A stretch of 64,000 nucleotides of DNA from positions 528,774 to 592,773 of the forward strand of contig NW_020170406.1 in the NCBI RefSeq assembly GCF_000524195.1, given 5' to 3'. This document shows positions 53,501 through 64,000 of the stretch, one piece after another (positions within the stretch are counted from its first letter, which is position 1; every line of letters starts with the position of its first letter). Made by a program: the position numbers and the translations under genes. The notes under the pieces were generated by a model, which was not told the origin of the DNA, searched no databases, and was given only the letters and a program-made list of their open reading frames with translations. The stretch is from Echinococcus granulosus (taxonomy: Eukaryota > Platyhelminthes > Cestoda > Cyclophyllidea > Taeniidae).

Positions 53501-56316
53501 TGAATATATTCAGTGAGTAAAAGAAAGGGAATTTTTGAGTTCACCGTCCGAATCGCGTGCGCTGAAAGTATGTCATGCAATGGCTACGAAGTAGCTAATT
53601 TCCGGCCACTCTTGAGTAAGTCCTGTCACTAAAAAAGCTTTGACCTAATCTTGCTTTCCATTTGGTAAAATCTGAATAACGCGGCTTCTTTTAAACTCAA
53701 ATGTCTTTGCAAATTAAGTTAAAATCAGCTCCAGACTATGAAACTTTCAATAGTAGATGTCTGGTAATAATAAATTCTTGAATTCTAAAGGCAGCATTTC
53801 TGAACGACCTTTGCCATTTGCTCACCTGAAAGTTCAACAAATGAAAATTCAGGTTTAATCCATGAATATTTTTCCTTTTACAGAGAGTTAACCTCATTGC
53901 GTATGACTTAAGCGAAGTTGTGTGGAAAAAATGGAATTTCTATTTTAATGCGATGATTTTGAATTAATTACGGAACAGTTATATTTCATATCACGGGACC
54001 TACTTCGTTTACTTTCAAGACTGCGATAAATCACCATAATTTCCGGGGCCAGCTAAAGAAGATCCTATTTTTTTCCTCTCACGGAAAAGGTCGTGCACTA
54101 AAGGTTACTAAATTTCGAAATACTTAAGAAGTATAGAGTGGTTGTCATCGTTTCAACTTAAAGTAAAACTTCAAGGGTATAACCGAACAAGTCCGGCGTC
54201 TACCACAACCCTAGCAAATACTGAAAGCGAGTTCGAGTTTAAAGAATTCGTGGCTAATTCTTTGTCGTTTGGTCGTCATGCTAATTATTAAATATTATTT
54301 AACAAATGAGATAGAACATTGAATGTGTTCGTGACGACCTTGTGTTTCACGACCCAAGCCTTCGCAGAATCTATCAATAACCCCAAATTAAAGCAAAAAA
54401 ACCTTATCAGCCACTACCAGATGAGTAAGATTATATGGACCATGAGTGATCTCAATTTTAATTTTAATTAATATTGACGCCAGTGGAGAATCCAACGCCG
54501 AAGTTGGAAAAGGTAACCTGTTCTTGTTGACCAAACCGCCTAGTGAGGACCCGGGGATTGCAGCTCCATGCTTAAAATAGGAAGACGGACTCCTGCCATT
54601 TGCATTTAAAAGAAATTTGTATTACTGCTGGTCAGATATTGTCAAGAATATCATGCTGAGCTTTATCAGCAACAATTTAGGCAAATCAGCGATAATGTCC
54701 AAGATTTTAATGCCCACGGGGACCGATAAGAGCCCTGATTCGCCGTCTACTCATGGTATCAAAAGCTGTGCACACAAACCCCCGTGATATCAATAAATAC
54801 CACCAATTACATAAAATTAAAGTTTCGCCTCGAATAAATGACGCACTTGCTATATATAAATGCAGTATTAAATAAATATGCTTTACCTTGTCTTTCAACG
54901 ATAAGAATAAAAGTGGTTCGAGTTTGAATTTCAAATTTTTCAAGCATAGTAATGATAGTAATAGTGTTTATCAATCTTTACAGTGAAGTGCAAACAAAGG
55001 AGCCTTTCTTTAGTATTGCTGGCAAAGGAAACCATAATTGTAATCGCTATCTAGCTACCTTAAGTGTAAGAGGAAATTATGCGGATCATCTTACCCTGGA
55101 TTTCTAGTGGTATTCCTATAACCAAACAATGCTTAATTCACATATCGCAATTAGTTTGGTGTGGGTACGCGATTAACCAAAACTGCAGTCAACACGTCAT
55201 TTTCATCACCGATACTCCCCCACTTACTTCTGCCCCGGGTTTTGCGTTCCCTACCCGATTAAGGTATCGATACTAAGCAGCTTGAGCCCCTCCGATTAGG
55301 CATAAATATATATTTACTTTTCCATTCAAGATGGTTGGAGCTTGAAACTCGTGCAGATAGTGATACGCATCGCTGCCATAAGATAAACAGACTGCAATCT
55401 ACAATGGATAAAAGGCGAATTTATGAGCTACCTTTATTCGGTTGTTTAATCATCCCCCTGCTTATCAGATTTATCACACGAGACATCGGGACGAACCTAT
55501 CTCACTCATTAACACAAAGTTCGCGAGTATTTTAAGCAGCCTTTAACCGAGGCATCTAAGGGTGTACTTTAGCAACCATCGTGAACGCCAATGTCTTCAC
55601 ACTACAAACCAGACGGCTTCCCTGTGTGGAAACGCGTTATCAGTCTGACACGCCCCTGACAGTAAAAGGTTATTTTCCTTTCAAAAAACACTCTACGACA
55701 CGTTCTTCTCTTTCCTCTCCTCTTTTCCCAAGCGCACACGCACATACACACATGCATACACAGAGGAGACTTTAAGGTGGTAAAAGTAATGCAGGATATA
55801 CTTCCCGATGCAAAGCTGACATAAGAAAAGTGGATGAGAGGATTCAGTCGCGTTCGTGTGCGTGTCTGCGTTGATGGTGATGGTGTAGCACGCACACACT
55901 CCCACAAGCACACGGTGTTACTGCCTCTTGCATAAATTTATACTTATTGCATAGGTATAAATATCCTAGAATAGCATTAGTGAGTGAGGAAGAGGCTGAG
56001 TGACGCGTGCATGTGGAAAGGAAAGGGCAGAGAATGGAGGAGGGAAAAGAAGCTGAGGCACCTTACTGTCGCAAGTTGTCGGGATTGCATAGAATATAGT
56101 GTGGATAAATAAGGCGGGAAGGTGGGCTGGCAGACGGGAAAATAAAACTGTACACAGCAATGTCCAACTACTACTATAGGGGGTAGAGAGAGGAGGGAGA
56201 GAGGAATTGGAGCTTCATGTCTATCTTCAGGGCGGCAAGAAGCAGAGCCAGAGGGAAACACAAATGGCGAAAATTGGAAAGACTCGGTGAACACACGTCC
56301 AGTGCTGGAGAGCCCA
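50568..56316. other. Non-genic stretch 3' of the LRR-Ig gene
   Basis: AT-rich with no recognised gene. Two abutting frames at 51,412-51,977 (92 and about 96 codons, Cys-rich, different phases) are the only notable coding-like signal. 55.7-56.3 kb is richer in CA/TG and GA and may include the 3' UTR of the LRR-Ig gene. Confidence 0.45.
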
Positions 56317-58443
56317 TTAATCGGCGCTATCGCCTCCGAATGCATCGATGGTGAGGTTCATTTTCGAGTGTTGATGCTGTTGATGCTGGACCATTGTCTG
56401 CATCTGTTGTTGTTGCGACTGCTGGTGTTCCCTTTGCAGAGTTGTTTGATCCGAAGCCACCTGGGATAATTCCATAGCCCTTGGGATGTCGTATTCATGA
56501 CTACCAGCTCCAGAATAAGATGATCCCGGTGGCGCCGGCCACTGGGAAATCGGCTGTATGCTCTGCATTCCAGGAACTGTCATACTCGGCTGAAGCAAAG
56601 GCGTTGCGGCAGAAATGGGCATGAGCTGGGCAGAAGTGGGGCTTGTTATGAGAGAGGCTGTGGGAGGTATATGTGTGGGGTAGGTAACACCGGAGGCTGA
56701 GGCGAGGTAATGATTGTACAATGGGTAAGCGGCGGCGATTCCGTCACATCCCATCGACTGAAGGCCGCCATTACTGTTGCTTCCGGCCGTCCGCGTGGTG
56801 ATATTCCCAACACCCACCAGCGCATCGGTTTGCTTCGAGGCAGGAGCATCGTACGTCGCAGGCCTCCCGCCAATCTCCTTTGAGGGGTGGTTGAAAATCG
56901 CCCTGTGCTTTAACAGCATCATACACCTTGATCCGACCAGGAGGACGACCAGAGTTACCAAGAACGTTCCAATCACAGCTCCAATCATCTCTAACAAGGT
57001 GTATTGCTTTTGGAAGAGGAAGCTTGAATGCCCGTAGGCCATATTGCCTGTCAAGGAGGCGAGATCACCCTCTCTTGCCCTTTCGTCCAGCTGGGATGTT
57101 TTTTCATTGGCAGCTCCGAAGGTAGATTCCTTGGATGAGCCCTTGGATTTAATGAGAGGTGGAAGCATAGGACCACGAATGGTGACAAGAACCTCCTGAT
57201 CATTTGCCTTCTCATCCCAAGTGATGCAGGAGAATTTGCGACCAATTTGTGAGAGCGAGACGTTGAGCTGCACAGTGGTCATCGTCTTCTCTTCCGTACC
57301 CGCACCAAAGTTGGGATGATCAAGGGATTGTGGCAGATCCGAGGGCATCCCTGTGACCTGACGCAGTTGACCCGATTCCACATATTTCCACGCTACCGAT
57401 GGAGGTCGAAGTTGGACTACTGGATGATTTATCAGGGATTCACTCTCGCCATGACGAAAAGTGCTGAGTTGCTGTTCAGCAGTGTCCATGCGATTGAAGG
57501 TAATTGCAGTACAACTGAGAGTGGCTGCTTTTCCAGCAGGGGTTATATCTACACCGATAGATTGGATCCTGGAGCCCATGCAAAGGTGATCTGTGGTGAG
57601 TTCCTTCAACTCCACTTTTGAAAGGGATCCACTGATTCGCGGATCGATAATGCAGGCGGTTTTGAGGGAGGGTGACTTACTCACCCACTCCTTTACCCGA
57701 CTCACCAACCAGGCCAGTTTACACGAACACTCCAAGGGGTTGTCGGTTAGGTCAATGAGACGATTTGGGTTATCGAAGTAGTCCGCAAATTTTGCATCCA
57801 ATTGACGTATCCGATTGTTAGAAAGAATCAGTTCCTCCAGGCCATCAACTTTGGAAAAGAGGGAGTAGGATATGTCAGAGATGAAGTTCCGACGCAGGTC
57901 TATCCGCGCGGCTGAAAGGCCATAGAAGGCCTCGGTGGAAATCACCAACGGTTCTGGATCTGCCGAGGGCCCGTAGAGTATATGAGAGTCTGGTTGCAGC
58001 CGCTGTTTCTGCAGATATAACGTCTGTAAGTTCAGACCATAGAAAGTGTGCGGTTCAATTCGATAGAGAAGGTTTAGGGAGAGATCTAGGTCCCGTAGAT
58101 TGGTCATTCCAAGGAAAGCTCGTGACTGAACCGAGCGGAGTTGCGAATTGACAATCCGGAGACTGACTAAGTGTGCCAGGCCCGTGAGATTCTTGGCACT
58201 CAGATGCCCAGGATCTGGAAAGAAACCACCCTGAATTACGAGTTTCTGCGTCCCCGGTGGCAGGTTTGTGGGCACACCGATAATGCGATCTTGGGGGCTG
58301 CAGTCCACAACGGCTTCGTTGCGAGAACAGTAACAGACGCCATCACAGAGATGCGGTTCAATATACTGTCCGAAAGAGGAGGGGAGTAGGAAGATATAGA
58401 CCACAGTGAACAGGATGAAGGCTACTGCCGAAATATTCATCAT
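56317..58443 (-). CDS. LRR and Ig-like single-pass membrane protein
   Basis: 708 residues in one uninterrupted exon. In order: a hydrophobic signal peptide (about 1-25); an LRR N-cap with Cys 33, 37, 39 and 48; leucine-rich repeats (about 64-235) with typical LxxLxLxxN segments such as LEELILSNNRI; an LRR C-cap starting NPLECSC with Cys 239, 241, 264 and 288; an Ig-like domain with Cys 311, Trp 352 and Cys 406; a transmembrane helix (about 484-510); and a cytoplasmic tail of about 200 residues that is Pro/Ser-rich, then Gln-rich (674-690). This layout matches surface LRR-Ig proteins (LRIG, Kekkon, AMIGO-type), which act in cell adhesion or receptor modulation; I cannot assign an ortholog. One inter-repeat segment (about 146-168) is unusually long. 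The tail has two YDxP motifs (YDAP at 531, YDIP at 651). The first of two adjacent ATGs is taken as start; either would keep the signal peptide. Confidence 0.9.
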   Translation of the reverse strand: MMNISAVAFILFTVVYIFLLPSSFGQYIEPHLCDGVCYCSRNEAVVDCSPQDRIIGVPTNLPPGTQKLVIQGGFFPDPGHLSAKNLTGLAHLVSLRIVNSQLRSVQSRAFLGMTNLRDLDLSLNLLYRIEPHTFYGLNLQTLYLQKQRLQPDSHILYGPSADPEPLVISTEAFYGLSAARIDLRRNFISDISYSLFSKVDGLEELILSNNRIRQLDAKFADYFDNPNRLIDLTDNPLECSCKLAWLVSRVKEWVSKSPSLKTACIIDPRISGSLSKVELKELTTDHLCMGSRIQSIGVDITPAGKAATLSCTAITFNRMDTAEQQLSTFRHGESESLINHPVVQLRPPSVAWKYVESGQLRQVTGMPSDLPQSLDHPNFGAGTEEKTMTTVQLNVSLSQIGRKFSCITWDEKANDQEVLVTIRGPMLPPLIKSKGSSKESTFGAANEKTSQLDERAREGDLASLTGNMAYGHSSFLFQKQYTLLEMIGAVIGTFLVTLVVLLVGSRCMMLLKHRAIFNHPSKEIGGRPATYDAPASKQTDALVGVGNITTRTAGSNSNGGLQSMGCDGIAAAYPLYNHYLASASGVTYPTHIPPTASLITSPTSAQLMPISAATPLLQPSMTVPGMQSIQPISQWPAPPGSSYSGAGSHEYDIPRAMELSQVASDQTTLQREHQQSQQQQMQTMVQHQQHQHSKMNLTIDAFGGDSAD

Positions 58444-58497
58444 GTTCAGATTAATTTACTTAATTACAGATTATCTACAAGAGAGAAAAACAAACAA
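58444..58497 (-). promoter_or_regulatory. Strong splice acceptor in the 5' UTR of the LRR-Ig gene
   Basis: On the minus strand a long pyrimidine tract (TTGTTTGTTTTTCTCTC) ends TTGTAG, with the AG at 58,475-58,476. It lies about 31 nt before the first ATG. The coding exon therefore probably begins at 58,474 and is joined to an upstream noncoding exon or a spliced leader. Confidence 0.6.
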
Positions 58498-61400
58498 GTT
58501 TAGTCTATTAAGAAGTTACAATGAATTTTTAAGAACAGAACGTTGATTGCTGGTCGTGCTTCCGATTGGTGTTTTAAAAAACAGTAGTCAATGGTAAAAA
58601 CCAAATGATCAAGAATTCTGTTATTACTGGTACTACTGATCTTGAAGTGATGAAAACGAGGCAGAAACGAAGGAAATAGGGTCATATATGCATACACACC
58701 AGCGTTGTAGATACTTGCCCTGGGAACACGAAACAAACTTGAATAAACATGCCCACACAACCCCATGACCTGAGCTCGTCAAAGGACCATGCGGATATAT
58801 GCGTGTGTATGCGTTGCAAGATGTTTAAGCGCGATGAGAGCAAGATATGCGAAAGAACGCCACGACAAATAAACGATAAATCATCGAAACTGCTCTATTA
58901 TGTGAAGGAAAAGAAAAACCCAACTGTGAAGACGAAAGCATACTTCTCTTCGGAGTTAACATCGCCTGAAGATTGTGAGAAGTGGTGCGCATAATCTCGG
59001 CGCACAAAAATGAGTCTAGGACTTATCCAGGCTGTCAACGATCTGCAAGGGCATCGTACGTCCATGAACCAGTTTTTGAACAGAACATTTTAAGTGCATT
59101 GATAGGGCAAACTAAGTAGAAAACAAGCGCAGGGTAGGCACCAATAGTAGAATGCGCTAACAGAAAGCCGCTGAATTAAAAGACTTCGGCGATTGCTGTT
59201 TCTGCGGATTTCACCAGGTAAAATCACTTTTTAAAAACCGTATTAATACACTGGGATAAAACGTTGAAACGAAAATGTTTGCAGTCAAAAAGGGATTATG
59301 AAAGCCGTAATTTATCGGGTTTTAAAAACTTTTCGTTCTCTTTAGAAGCAGACTTCTCAAATTGAGATAGACAAGGGTAAACGTTTGTCAAGTCAGACAA
59401 TCCAGCCCCTAGATGTGTACCAAAGTCAAGCCCACCCATTGGATGACAGGTCGCAAATCTCTACAGAAGGTGATACCCGTGGTTGAGGTTTGGATTTTCG
59501 CTCTGGACGTTGAGAAAGCACCTGGAGTACTTTCCGTGCAATGAGTCTCTTCCTTACAACTGCATTTCTCTTTCGCATGATTTATAAGCGCATTGAAGAA
59601 GCGTGCAATATTTTAGCCCAGACGTCTGGCACAGGGGAGGAAGGCGTACTAGACTAAAGGGAATGTGTTAATTTTTTACATCTGCGAAATGCTAGTTCCT
59701 AGAAAAGATGGTACATGGGTCTTAATGAAAGGTCAGCGGGTGCGATGTCACAGTGATGATGGACTTCAGTCTGCTTCTCCTCAATGGATTCTGTCAGAAA
59801 AGAGACACTGGCTGCGTTTCTATCCCTAAAAAAACATGCACACGTGTGCACGCTCAACAGAGAGTACAAAAAAGTAGACGGCCGCTACTATTTTAGTGAT
59901 TAATTTTTAAGTAGCCTCTCTATGCAGCCCTGAAATTAAACTGAAGGGAGAAGGGAGAGAGGAGAGGAAGAAGCGATGACGAGAGGCATAGCTGCTACTC
60001 CTGCAGCCTCCTGACAACCTTCCTCTTTCTCACTAACTTTCCCCCTAGCACACGCACTCTCACCTCCCAGTCTCGGTCTGTCAAGTTGCAGAAGGGGAGA
60101 ACACCAACCAGTCAGTAGGTTGTCGGAAGGAGGGGGAGGGGAAGCTAGAGGACGCAGGAGCGTGGGGCGGTGCAAGAGGGGTGTTAGCTAGCTCGTGAGC
60201 GCATTGGTCGACAATCGAAGAAGTCACGGAAATAAAGGTCGCGGCAATGATGACGGCATCTTTGGCAAACGTGATTCATCACAGTGAAGCCGCAACCTCC
60301 CCCCCTCCCAATCCGCCCGTGCCTCCCCCTCCATTCTCTTTAATTTTGCATCGCTTTCTCGGAATTAAAGCCAATGCACAGCTTGAAGAGACCCACCTGA
60401 TTTTCCTGGCGGAGGCGTGCATTTCTCCCGTATCCCCACACCAGCACCTGCATGTCAAACATTGCAGTTTCTAAAGCACCTATTTCATATTTTCTCAACG
60501 CCTTACTTTTCTCGATCGAGGATAAAAGTGGTGTGTTAGTTAATGGCGCCACCAAATTTTAGTGAAACGCCATTTGTATGTGACAAGGCCACATTATCAC
60601 AAGCTCACTGTTATTTCCAATGTCATCCTCACATACACCAACACAAACACCATGCTTACCTGGGCGCTGATCGTTACTATGGCCGAAAAATCTCACTCAG
60701 CCCACATAGGCACCGACTAACGTAAAGTGAAAATACTTTCGCCTTTGCTGCATTAGTACTCGGATGTGAGGGCAAAAATCCCAAAATCCCAAAATTCCAA
60801 AAAAGGGGGGACAAAATGGCTGTCAGATGGCCACACGATGCTGCGCACACGCAAGCAGTACAGCAAACTTGCACAGGCATTTAAGTAGCTACAGCTCTCA
60901 TTAAATTTTAGTTCATTTGGCGGGCAAATTAATCGCGTGAGTAGCGGTAGTCAAAGCAGAGGTGGGGAGAAAAGTGAAAGTGCAGTGGTCAAGCCTCTCC
61001 CTCACTTTCCAGTTCCACATCAGTACAGTGTGCATGCTACCATCGTTCACTCTAATTAAGACCCGGCAGTAGCACTATAGCTCAGTGATTCGCCTGGTAA
61101 TAATTGATGCGATGAAAAAGCGAACTACGTCTCCCATCAGTTGCTCCAAAAGACAGTGCTCTCAGAAGTTGCACCAGCTTTAAGAATACACCAATATACA
61201 CGTCTGCAGTCGCTGCACTGTGACCGTTTTCTAGGCTGCAAGACCTCACTTTACTCTTAAGGTGAAACTGATAAATGCTTCTGTAATGCACACGTACACA
61301 GGGACACATGATTCATCAACCGCTTCGCAAGGCACTCTTCAGTTCTTTCCCCCAACTAATCCACCAATAAGAAAAGTGACATTAGGACGGAAGACCAAGG

Positions 61401-64000
61401 GATCATTCTCATCCATCCACAATGTAACACCATTCATACTTGATGACAAATGCATGAAAGTCTATCTCTTTCTTTCATATTCACATATCCTACACCTATT
61501 GGGGCCTTTTCCTAACACCTGTATTCTCACATGACTCATAAGGTCACTTTTTCTTTCCAGAATAGCGTTTTCCCCCTCCCCCAACCTCCTTCGCCTCATC
61601 TTCACAAAGCTGCCCGGACTAGGCATAAAAAGAACGACGATACGAGTGGGCCTTTTATGAGTCATCTCACTCTGCGGTCATTGGCCTGTCAGTGCTGGAT
61701 ATACATCGAGCAATGCTGATGGTGTGCATCGAATAAAGCGGCAATTTCAATAAGTCCGGTCACCTATGCATCAGCCAGAACAACGCGATGAATTTCAGGT
61801 TGCGAGACGCCGACAACGATTTGACCTCGTACACTCAACAGACTTCACTGCCTACTTTTATACTGGGGTGAACGAGGATTAGACAGCTCGACAAATATTT
61901 TGAGACACTTAATTTGCATATTCAGCGGAATTTGCTCCCTTTTGTAAACACTCAACCCTCCCCCTCTCGCTCCTCCTGTTCTCCAAAATTTGCCTTCGCC
62001 CAAAACAACCACGATCAAGTTGCCTAAGGGCTAGAGAAAATAGTTCCCACAGATTAGTCACCTGTTTTTCTTACAGAATAACATGCCAATACTTTGCGAC
62101 ACAGGATGCAACAGATGCATCGGTACGCGGGTCGGTCATTTTTCGGTTATTGCCCAACCACTGACCTGTTGACCCCTGAAGCTATGCCCTTACGTCATGC
62201 AGAAGGATCTATCTGGGGACTTTTACCGCCACAGGGTCGAGCTGAAACTACCTCACCGACCCTAAACGTGAAAGGCATTATTAATTAGACCTTCCCACTT
62301 TGGGTGGCAGTAGCAGAGGTAGAAGTGCACGACACTATTCCAATTAATTTCTTACCAACACCGGTACGGCTGACAATATTACTGTTGCTACCCCGCGTTA
62401 CCGAATATACAGCTTTGTCACACTTTTCGCATGGCATGCATTTGAAATTCCAGGAAGCACGATGCAAACAAAACTGCACTGTTTTATGGCAAAGAATGCC
62501 AAATCCAGTTGGAGAAAAACGTGACAACACGGCGCATAGCAAACCATAAGGAACTATTGATATGAACTCTGAACCGTTAATTTTCCATTAAATTGCCTCG
62601 TGTGCAATGAACATTTGTGCTATCAAGACAGAAAATAAGCTAAATCTAGTTGAATTTATATGACGATGCAATATAAGGTGACTAAAGGTACCAGGAAATT
62701 GGTAAATGTAGAGCAGAATCAAATTTTGGGCAAAGTAAATTAAACGATCCTGAAAGGTTGTAACACTTCCTTGCCCGCAAATGCGTCAAATCAGCACTCT
62801 AGTTGCCTTTTAAACTAATCCAGGCTTAATAATACTTTTGGCTAGCTAAATGCCACTAACCCGGGGCACTGGGGCACTATTAGTGATGTCCAAGCTGCAC
62901 AAAGTGGAAATCCTACCCTGTCGATCAAATCAACCCAGATTTGGTAAGTTATGGAAATAAGTTTGCTATGGAAGATTTGTTCTATTGAAACAGAATGTCG
63001 ATCACGTCAACATTTGCATTTGATTTTCGATACAAGCCAGCTTTAAAATAGTGTACTAGTGAGGTGATATTCTGTAGGATAGTTATAACCATCCTGCACG
63101 GTCATATCACATCTAAACTTAACTTATGGTGATGTTAAAAGGGCGGAAAAAAATCTGCCATTTAGTTTTGAGTCAGCGGAATCAGGTCAGGGTAAATTGC
63201 TGCAGTCTAACAGTAGAAATATCAAATTACACTTTAAGCGCTGAAACTCCGAGTTTCGAGGGGAAAATACCAAATCCATATAGGCAAAGAAGCCGCACAG
63301 ACTTTTAATCACCTATAAAAAGCAAATCTACTTAAAGCATGTGAAATATACTATAGGAACTGAGAAAGCCAGTGAGTCTACTGGTCGATTCATCGGAACG
63401 AAAGGGCTACGCGTATAAAGGAGAGGAGAGAAATGCACCGGGGTGATCCGAGACCAACCACCCGTGTTTATAATTGATTTCACGGCTTTGGTGGCCAGCC
63501 GTGGTGAGAGGTTTGGATCTGCACCTCGATGCAGAAATGCTATCTCCGAACAAAACCAACGTGTCCACAAAATTGGCACGTGAAAGAGGAGGCGGGGCGA
63601 GCAAGCGAGAAATATGAGATTCGATACACGCACCCTCGCACACGCAATCGCATACGTCCGCAACCACCACCTGTTACGGAACTTAAGTGTGTGTTCCGGG
63701 ATTTGATACGAAAACCCAGAGCATGACCACGGAACATCCAATGTCTAACTAACTGCCTTCTCATAGTACAGAAGAAACTACGTACAAAGTAATCGTGCCA
63801 AGGCAGTACAGACGTCCAGCAGATGGTTGGATGAGTGATGACCGACCAACCTCCACTTTCGGGATTAACCTCTACTGAAATCAGTGACGCTGCCAGGGAG
63901 GGTGAGTCCTGTGTATGTATACATGTGTGGCAGGTTAGACTGCAGGTAGTCATTTGGTTCGTGAAGAATTGAGTCGTGCAGCACGCAGACACCACATAGC
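58498..64000. promoter_or_regulatory. Upstream region of the LRR-Ig gene, promoter-like, no coding gene seen
   Basis: Contains GA/CT-rich blocks (59,940-60,180), a C-rich block (60,295-60,335), CA/TG-rich stretches and several possible minus-strand donors (for example CAG then GTGGGT near 60,400) that could end a noncoding first exon. Open frames, the longest at 63,540-63,995 (151 codons, minus), have no recognisable content and overlap other frames, as expected of GC-richer noncoding DNA. The transcription start cannot be placed. Confidence 0.4.

Noticed and set aside
61066..61150. tRNA-like segment (TAGCTCAGTGATTCGCCTGG)
   Set aside because: Resembles an A box, but no B box or cloverleaf can be formed at the right distance.
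63328..63995. Overlapping minus-strand frames up to 151 codons
   Set aside because: Three frames overlap the same DNA, composition is unstructured and nothing is recognisable. Likely chance in GC-richer upstream sequence.

Overview
This is eukaryotic DNA, most likely from a parasitic flatworm (Platyhelminthes), with a tapeworm as my best guess. The grounds are AT-rich sequence with long stretches lacking genes, spliced genes with very short introns (29-48 nt) beside longer ones, flatworm-scale gene spacing, many decayed transposon copies, and three assembly gaps of exactly 100 N. The species cannot be fixed from sequence reading alone. Nothing bacterial (operons, Shine-Dalgarno sites, CRISPR) is present.

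Three protein-coding genes are well supported, all on the minus strand. (1) 2.1-5.05 kb: a C-terminal-binding protein (CtBP) corepressor. I resolved it into six coding exons giving a continuous 623-residue product, with a probable 5' UTR exon upstream. (2) 25.8-27.9 kb: an eight-exon coiled-coil protein of about 486 residues that resembles the outer-dynein-arm docking-complex family (ODAD1/CCDC114, CCDC63). Its first four introns are only 33, 34, 29 and 35 nt. (3) 56.3-58.47 kb: a 708-residue leucine-rich-repeat plus Ig-like single-pass membrane protein whose coding sequence lies in one exon. A fourth, unrecognised and possibly degenerate coding region lies around 46.0-47.5 kb.

The rest is non-genic. 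5.05-7.9 kb, upstream of CtBP, is CpG- and TG/CA-rich and promoter-like. 7.9-25.8 kb is nearly empty. 28.4-51 kb is the accessory, repeat-laden part. It holds a miniature LTR retrotransposon (TRIM-like) with matched 197-bp LTRs, a 4-bp target duplication, a primer-binding-site-like start and a polypurine tract (49.48-50.56 kb), a decayed second copy (32.33-33.40 kb) and three solo or fragment LTRs. It also holds an unidentified repeat of about 1.35 kb present twice in inverted orientation (35.5-36.9 and 44.1-45.4 kb), a degenerate tandem duplication and a short direct-repeat pair. 58.5-64 kb, upstream of the LRR-Ig gene, has GA/CT-rich promoter-like stretches.

The genes do not form a functional cluster: a nuclear corepressor, a ciliary axoneme component and a surface receptor or adhesion protein simply sit in series. 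Exon joins were worked out by hand from GT/AG sites, reading-phase continuity and family similarity recalled from memory; no alignment or database search was run.
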